From Lathyrus oleraceus (lineage: Eukaryota > Streptophyta > Magnoliopsida > Fabales > Fabaceae), in assembly GCF_024323335.1 (NCBI RefSeq), contig NC_066582.1, positions 88,098,944-88,162,943 of the forward strand: a DNA stretch of 64,000 nt, written 5' to 3'. A model generated the notes under the pieces. It was given only the letters and a program-made list of their open reading frames with translations, was not told the DNA's origin and did not search any database. Below, piece after piece: positions 60,131-64,000 of the stretch. The position numbers and the translations under genes were made by a program. Position 1 is the first letter of the stretch; each line of letters opens with the position of its first letter.

Positions 60131-60704
60131 ACAACAATGTATTAAGGTATTTGTCTAATCAGGGAGATATCCCTAATTGGGATTCCATGGGGATTCTCAA
60201 ATCACCCTCTCACTACCATAGTACTCGAGAAATAAAGGTATTATGGATAGGACCAGAGGAAGGAGAATATCATCCTGGATGGTACTAGAGCAATAACTTC
60301 AGCTGGGAAGTTCTTTGAGAAGAATGGAGTAAAAAGGAGATTGATAGAAGAACTCGATGTTTCTACTAGGGGAGACTAGTGTCACGTAAGATGACTATCT
60401 TTTGGGGAGAAGCTTGGACGGAGCTCTATCTTTGATTTAGCTAGGGATTGATCCAGAATCTTATGATGAGTCATACGTCTCAGCCTATGTTACGTATCTA
60501 TGTTATGTATGCATGTTATGATATGTCATGTATGCATGTTTAGAGTTTGTATGGGGTAATGCTCCACACTCGTGGATATGCTACGCATGATATGATGCAT
60601 GAATGCGATATTGTGGATGATTCGTCCATGGATGATATATTCCTTTGGATAATATGGCTTTTTTTAAGTAGGACCTTTGGAAAGTGGCTCTGGGTTTTGG
60701 AAGT

Positions 60705-60895
60705 GAGGATGAGCCTTTTGTTGTGTGCCAAGTAAGATTGGGCTTTGTGAGGTGCCAATTAAGATTGGACTTTTGTGAGGTGCCAAGTAGGATTGGGCTT
60801 TTGTGTCGTGCCAATCAAATTGGGCTTTTAAGGTGAATGCCAAATGAGGTTGGGCTTTTTGGATGTAGGTTCCAAGTGAGGTTGGACTTCTATAG
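60705..60895 (-). repeat. Tandem repeat family D in E6 3' UTR (~32 bp units)
   Basis: About five to six units of 'gtgccaagtaagattgggct' followed by 'tttgtga'. Confidence 0.8.
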
Positions 60896-61747
60896 ATGTT
60901 AGATTTGTGTTATGGGAATGTCCTATATGAATGAGATGATATGCATGGTTTGACACTAGAGTGTAGCGACATGATTAATGCATGACAATGATTTGAATGT
61001 TTCAACAAGTGCCCATGTGGTGAGTCGGGGATTGTCAAGGCTTAGGCAGGTTGCTTGTATTACAAGGCTATTTATCAAAAAATGGTAGTGAGGTATTGAG
61101 CTAGCATGACCTCCCGATATTCGTTGTGAACTTGATTATTGTAGATGTATGAAAGAGCTTGTATGTGCAACTTGAAAGTATTGAGAGGGATTGTCCCTGC
61201 AGTATCCTATAGTTGCCCCAGCATGTTGGGTCTTTGAAGAAATTAGCCTTAATATAAATTTGAAGCGGCTTAGCCATACCATGCACTTGAGACGGATTTC
61301 CGTAGTATTAGCCTTAGAGAGATTCATCCTTGACTAATAGACCCTTGGAATGATTTACCCTTAATAAACTGTTATTTTGAAGCGGTCTCTTTTTATAAAG
61401 ACTTGCGGCAGTCTGCCCCAGATTGTTAGAGCCTTGGAGGGTGTGTCGCTTATTTGTTGGCCTTCTTGGAAGAGTTGCCTGAAAAGAAACTTGGATCCCA
61501 CCATGCTATGGTATGACTTTGAGATGGACTTCCCCAGTGTATAAATCTTGAAAAGTATGCCCATGATTAGATAACTTTCAGAATGGTCAGCCTTACTGTG
61601 CCCATGAGTTAGTAGGATCTTTAGACGATCTATCCATGATTATAAGGAATTTCCACTAACTGGAAGGATCCTTAGGTTACTTTTCCCTAGTCAATAATGT
61701 CTCGAAGTGGTATGCCCCCTGATCAGATCATTGTTGATATTTCTTTG

Positions 61748-63098
61748 TGTTGGAGAATTGCCATCCAAGGCGCAGCGGAATTTAAAAATTTCTCCATTTA
61801 GTGATCCTTACGAATGGGCATGATCAGTGATAGAATCGTTACCTCTTGTGGTGATTCAAACCTTTGGTGCAGATCTCTGATAATGATCAAAACCTTTGAT
61901 ACATATCCACGGGGCGATCACGAACGTTGAACGATGACAACGTCTCTACTCAGTCCACACGAACGGATTCCTTCAATCGCAGTGCTAGCTGTTATGAATG
62001 AAGGCTTTGAGTGAGAGAGAGATACGAAATTCCAACTCTTCAGTTGTGTTGTATTCCCATACAAAGCTTCTGCACAAGAGCTCTATTTATAGAACCACTT
62101 GTGTGGGCTTCAAGCCAAAAAGCCCACTTAAGTGCATTTTGGCCTATATCTCATAATATGCCAAAATCACTTAAGTATTTGGTACCTTACCATATTTCGT
62201 ATTCTGCTTAAGTACACCGTACCTTACGATGTTCCTTAATTATTCTATCTCTCATCAATCCGTCCTTTGTGTGTGACCCTATAGGTTTTCGCGACGTTGG
62301 CAATTACATTAAATCACGCATTTAACATAATAAACAGTGAGCGGTATCTAGCAACACATCACTGCTACCCAAGTCACGAAAATGTCATGTGATCTGACAA
62401 AACCTCCTGTGATAATAATTATGTGTATAATTACCCCTTTGCCCTTATGTCTATATTGAACACAAGGTATAGACCGTGTCACCCTTGTCCAGTTCAATAT
62501 TGGGCCCATAGACATTTATCCTGTTACGCAGGATTGGCAAATTCCATCTAGGACACTCATGTCCCTTAGCATGCTTCGTGGAGTACTTATCAACTGTCTT
62601 TATGGTCATCCAGTTACGGATAATGTTGGATCAGTAATAAAGCACTCAACTCTACATCTAAGATCCATAGTGGTTTCAGGTCGAAGAGTGGTATACACTA
62701 TTATCACCATGAGAATAACTTATGACACTTTGCATAACTTTCTATATAGTATTCTCATAGCGGGTCAATCCGGTATAAATATTACTCCTAATATTCATAC
62801 CTATGTTTAAGACTTGATAACTCTTTATCCATGATCCATGAGATATGATCATCAGTCTACAAACATAATAGTCTTAATGCTTTAATGTTATCCCACTTCA
62901 CACTAAAGCTCGACTACGGATACTTTAAGAACAGTGCCCTTATGTTTAATGTGTTCTCATGATTAAGTCACACTTAATACATTAAACGGACTATCTATTC
63001 TAGGGACTTTATTAATCAACCATAATAAAGAAAATGCCTTTTATTATTAATAAATAATTCGATACAAGTACCAAAAGTATTGGCCTCTAGGGCTTACA
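61748..63098 (-). repeat. E9: 3' LTR (1.35 kb)
   Basis: Minus strand starts TGTAAGCCCTAGAGGCC at 63098, right after the polypurine tract, and ends ...TTCTCCAACA at 61748. TATA box at 62084-62091. Non-coding. Confidence 0.88.
62084..62091 (-). promoter_or_regulatory. TATA box of the E9 LTR
   Basis: Minus strand CTATAAATAGAG context, near-consensus. Confidence 0.7.
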
Positions 63099-63115
63099 CC
63101 AACAATCTCCCACTA
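63099..63115 (-). promoter_or_regulatory. Polypurine tract of E9
   Basis: Minus strand TAGTGGGAGATTGTTGG directly before the LTR start, the typical plus-strand primer region of plant copia elements. Confidence 0.85.
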
Positions 63116-63118
63116 GCA

Positions 63119-63493
63119 CTAGAGCCAATCAGGCATACCCCGTATGCCCATTGATCTAGTATGGCCATCATGCTTCTGTTGCGCAAGAGGCTTTGTCAGT
63201 GGGTCAACTATATTGTCAAGTGTAGGTACTTTACATATTTTCGCATAACGCCTAAGTATGTGTTTGGATCGTTGGTGAGATCTAGGCTCCTTAGCTTGTG
63301 CGATAACACCATTGTTATCATAATAGAGACCAATGGGATCCACAATGCTATGGACTATGCCAAGTTTATTGATCCAAACAGTTTCCTTTGTTGCACTTAA
63401 GGCAACAATATACTCGGCCTTAGTTGTAGAATCAGCAACTGCATCTTGCGTTGAACTTTTCAAGCTCACAGTGCCACCATTTAAGTAAAACAC
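63119..63493 (-). pseudogene. E9 RNase H with internal deletion
   Basis: Open frame of 124 residues: FYLNGGTVSLKSSTQDAVAD, TTKAEYIVALSATKE, LYYDNNGVIAQAKEPRSHQ, HILRRYAKICKVPTLDNIVD, LTKPLAQQKHDGHT. Matches the C-terminus of copia pol to its usual end (MGIRGMPDWL). Between HILRRY and KICKVP about a dozen residues normally present (from memory of the family) are missing. The start shown is just the first Met; the frame continues from pol. Confidence 0.88.
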
Positions 63494-64000
63494 ATAACCA
63501 GATTGGAATCATTCATATTAAAGCGTCTCAACACTTTGTCTATGTATGTACTCTGACTTAGGCCAAGCAGTTTTTGTGATCTATCTCTATAGATTCTGAT
63601 TCCTAATATATAGGCTGCTTCACCTAGGTCCTTCATAGAAAAGCATTTCCCCAACCAAGTCTTTACTTGTTGCAGGGTAGGGACATCGTTTCCAATGAGT
63701 AATATGTCATCTACATATAGTACCAGGAATACGATCATGCTCCCACTAACCTTCTTGTAGATACAAGGCTCATCTTCGTTCTTGATGAATCCATACAGTT
63801 CTACTGTTTCATCAAAGCGAAGATTCCATGAGTAGGTCACAGGCTCATCTTGATCCATGAGTAATACATCACCTAGATCAGATATCCATATATCTCAGGT
63901 AGGCGACGTATCCTGCCTGACCTACGCTGGTCTTGTTCTACTTGAGCAGGTTGCTCTTACACAACTACTTGTGTTTCCTGCTCTAATTCCTCCATAGGTA
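63481..64000 (-). pseudogene. E9 reverse transcriptase, deleted version
   Basis: The sequence from the window end leads through VEQDQRRSGR-like linker and MDQDEPVTY, then jumps to SWNLRFDETVELYGF. It continues EDEPCIYKK, IVFLVLYVDDILLIGND with intact YVDD, GEAAYILGIRIYRDR and LGLSQSTYIDKVLRRFNMND. The N-terminal RT fingers/palm region normally between PVTY and SWN is absent. After NMND the frame passes within a few codons into the RNase H (GYVFYLNGG), so the region between is also missing. Stops occur at about 63890 and 63960. Confidence 0.85.

Larger units (their letters stand above)
58417..61747 (-). other. E6: 3' UTR, cut by copia element E9
   Basis: Lies between LTR E6 and E9. On the minus strand its left end reads TTAAATAGGGACAAC next to the LTR, as in E1 and E4. 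It contains four separate tandem-repeat families (separate entries) and a loosely periodic tract at 61100-61740 with words like 'gaagcgg', 'gagacgg' and 'gccttag'. No pol homology; pol must lie right of E9. ORFs over the arrays only translate the repeats. Confidence 0.7.
61748..64000 (-). mobile_element. E9: Ty1/copia retrotransposon, 3' part, runs off the window
   Basis: Minus strand: pol remnants (RT then RNase H), polypurine tract, 3' LTR. The pol order RT-RNase H at the 3' end, with no integrase after it, is copia-type. Inserted in the E6 3' UTR; visible left target flank CTTTG at 61743-61747. Pol carries internal deletions, so the element is defective. Confidence 0.88.

Noticed and set aside
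58590..60137. Minus-strand ORFs of 60-167 residues rich in FYQGF, RFYQG and VLIPL words
   Set aside because: They are translations of tandem repeats B and C; periodic residues, no known domain, and overlapping frames are all open for the same reason.

Overview
The window is repeat-dominated plant nuclear DNA. I see no convincing host gene, tRNA, intact rRNA gene or CRISPR array. Almost everything is nested LTR-retrotransposon sequence, mostly giant Ogre/Tat-like Ty3/gypsy elements. The evidence is 3-5 kb LTRs, an extra ORF upstream of gag, two RNase H domains in pol, a probable intron between protease and RT, and a long repeat-rich 3' UTR. Such elements are typical of large legume genomes (Fabeae such as Pisum, Vicia, Lens, Lathyrus). 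The species cannot be fixed from the sequence alone.

I use labels E1-E9. E1 (+ strand) is the oldest host element. Its ORF1 is at 7947-8182 and resumes at 34915, followed by gag-pol to 42566, a 3' UTR to 44223, and the start of its 3' LTR at 44224, which is rearranged into a 1.06-kb inverted repeat. Left of 7946 lies the 5' LTR and 5' UTR of E2 (- strand). E2 is itself broken by E3, a + strand LTR that runs off the left edge. E4 (- strand, 8183-34914) is a structurally complete 26.7-kb Ogre-like element inserted in E1 ORF1 with a perfect 5-bp target duplication (ACGTC). Reading leftwards E4 has 5' LTR, PBS, 5' UTR, ORF1, gag, protease, intron, RT, two RNase H domains, integrase, 3' UTR and 3' LTR. 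E5, a 4.7-kb solo LTR, sits in the codons of E4's RT active site (YVDD).

Right of E1 are an LTR fragment (45286-46192), a 5S-rRNA-like patch (about 46461-46790) and unassigned DNA to 47344. Then comes the 3' LTR of E6 (- strand, 47345-58416), which contains solo LTR E7 (50043-57986), which in turn contains solo LTR E8 (52878-57113). E6's 3' UTR (58417-61747) holds at least four different tandem-repeat families. It is cut by E9, a Ty1/copia element (- strand, 61748 to the window end) with internal deletions in pol.

All coding regions are decayed by stops, frameshifts or loss of catalytic residues. E4 has paired LTRs and a clean target duplication but could only have moved with proteins supplied in trans, or before it decayed. 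The less expected signals are structural: a conserved series of three stem-loops just after pol in both E1 and E4, with pairing kept by compensatory changes; GC-rich hairpins about 0.3-0.65 kb downstream of the TATA box in several different LTR families; and a PBS-core match inside U5 of most LTRs.
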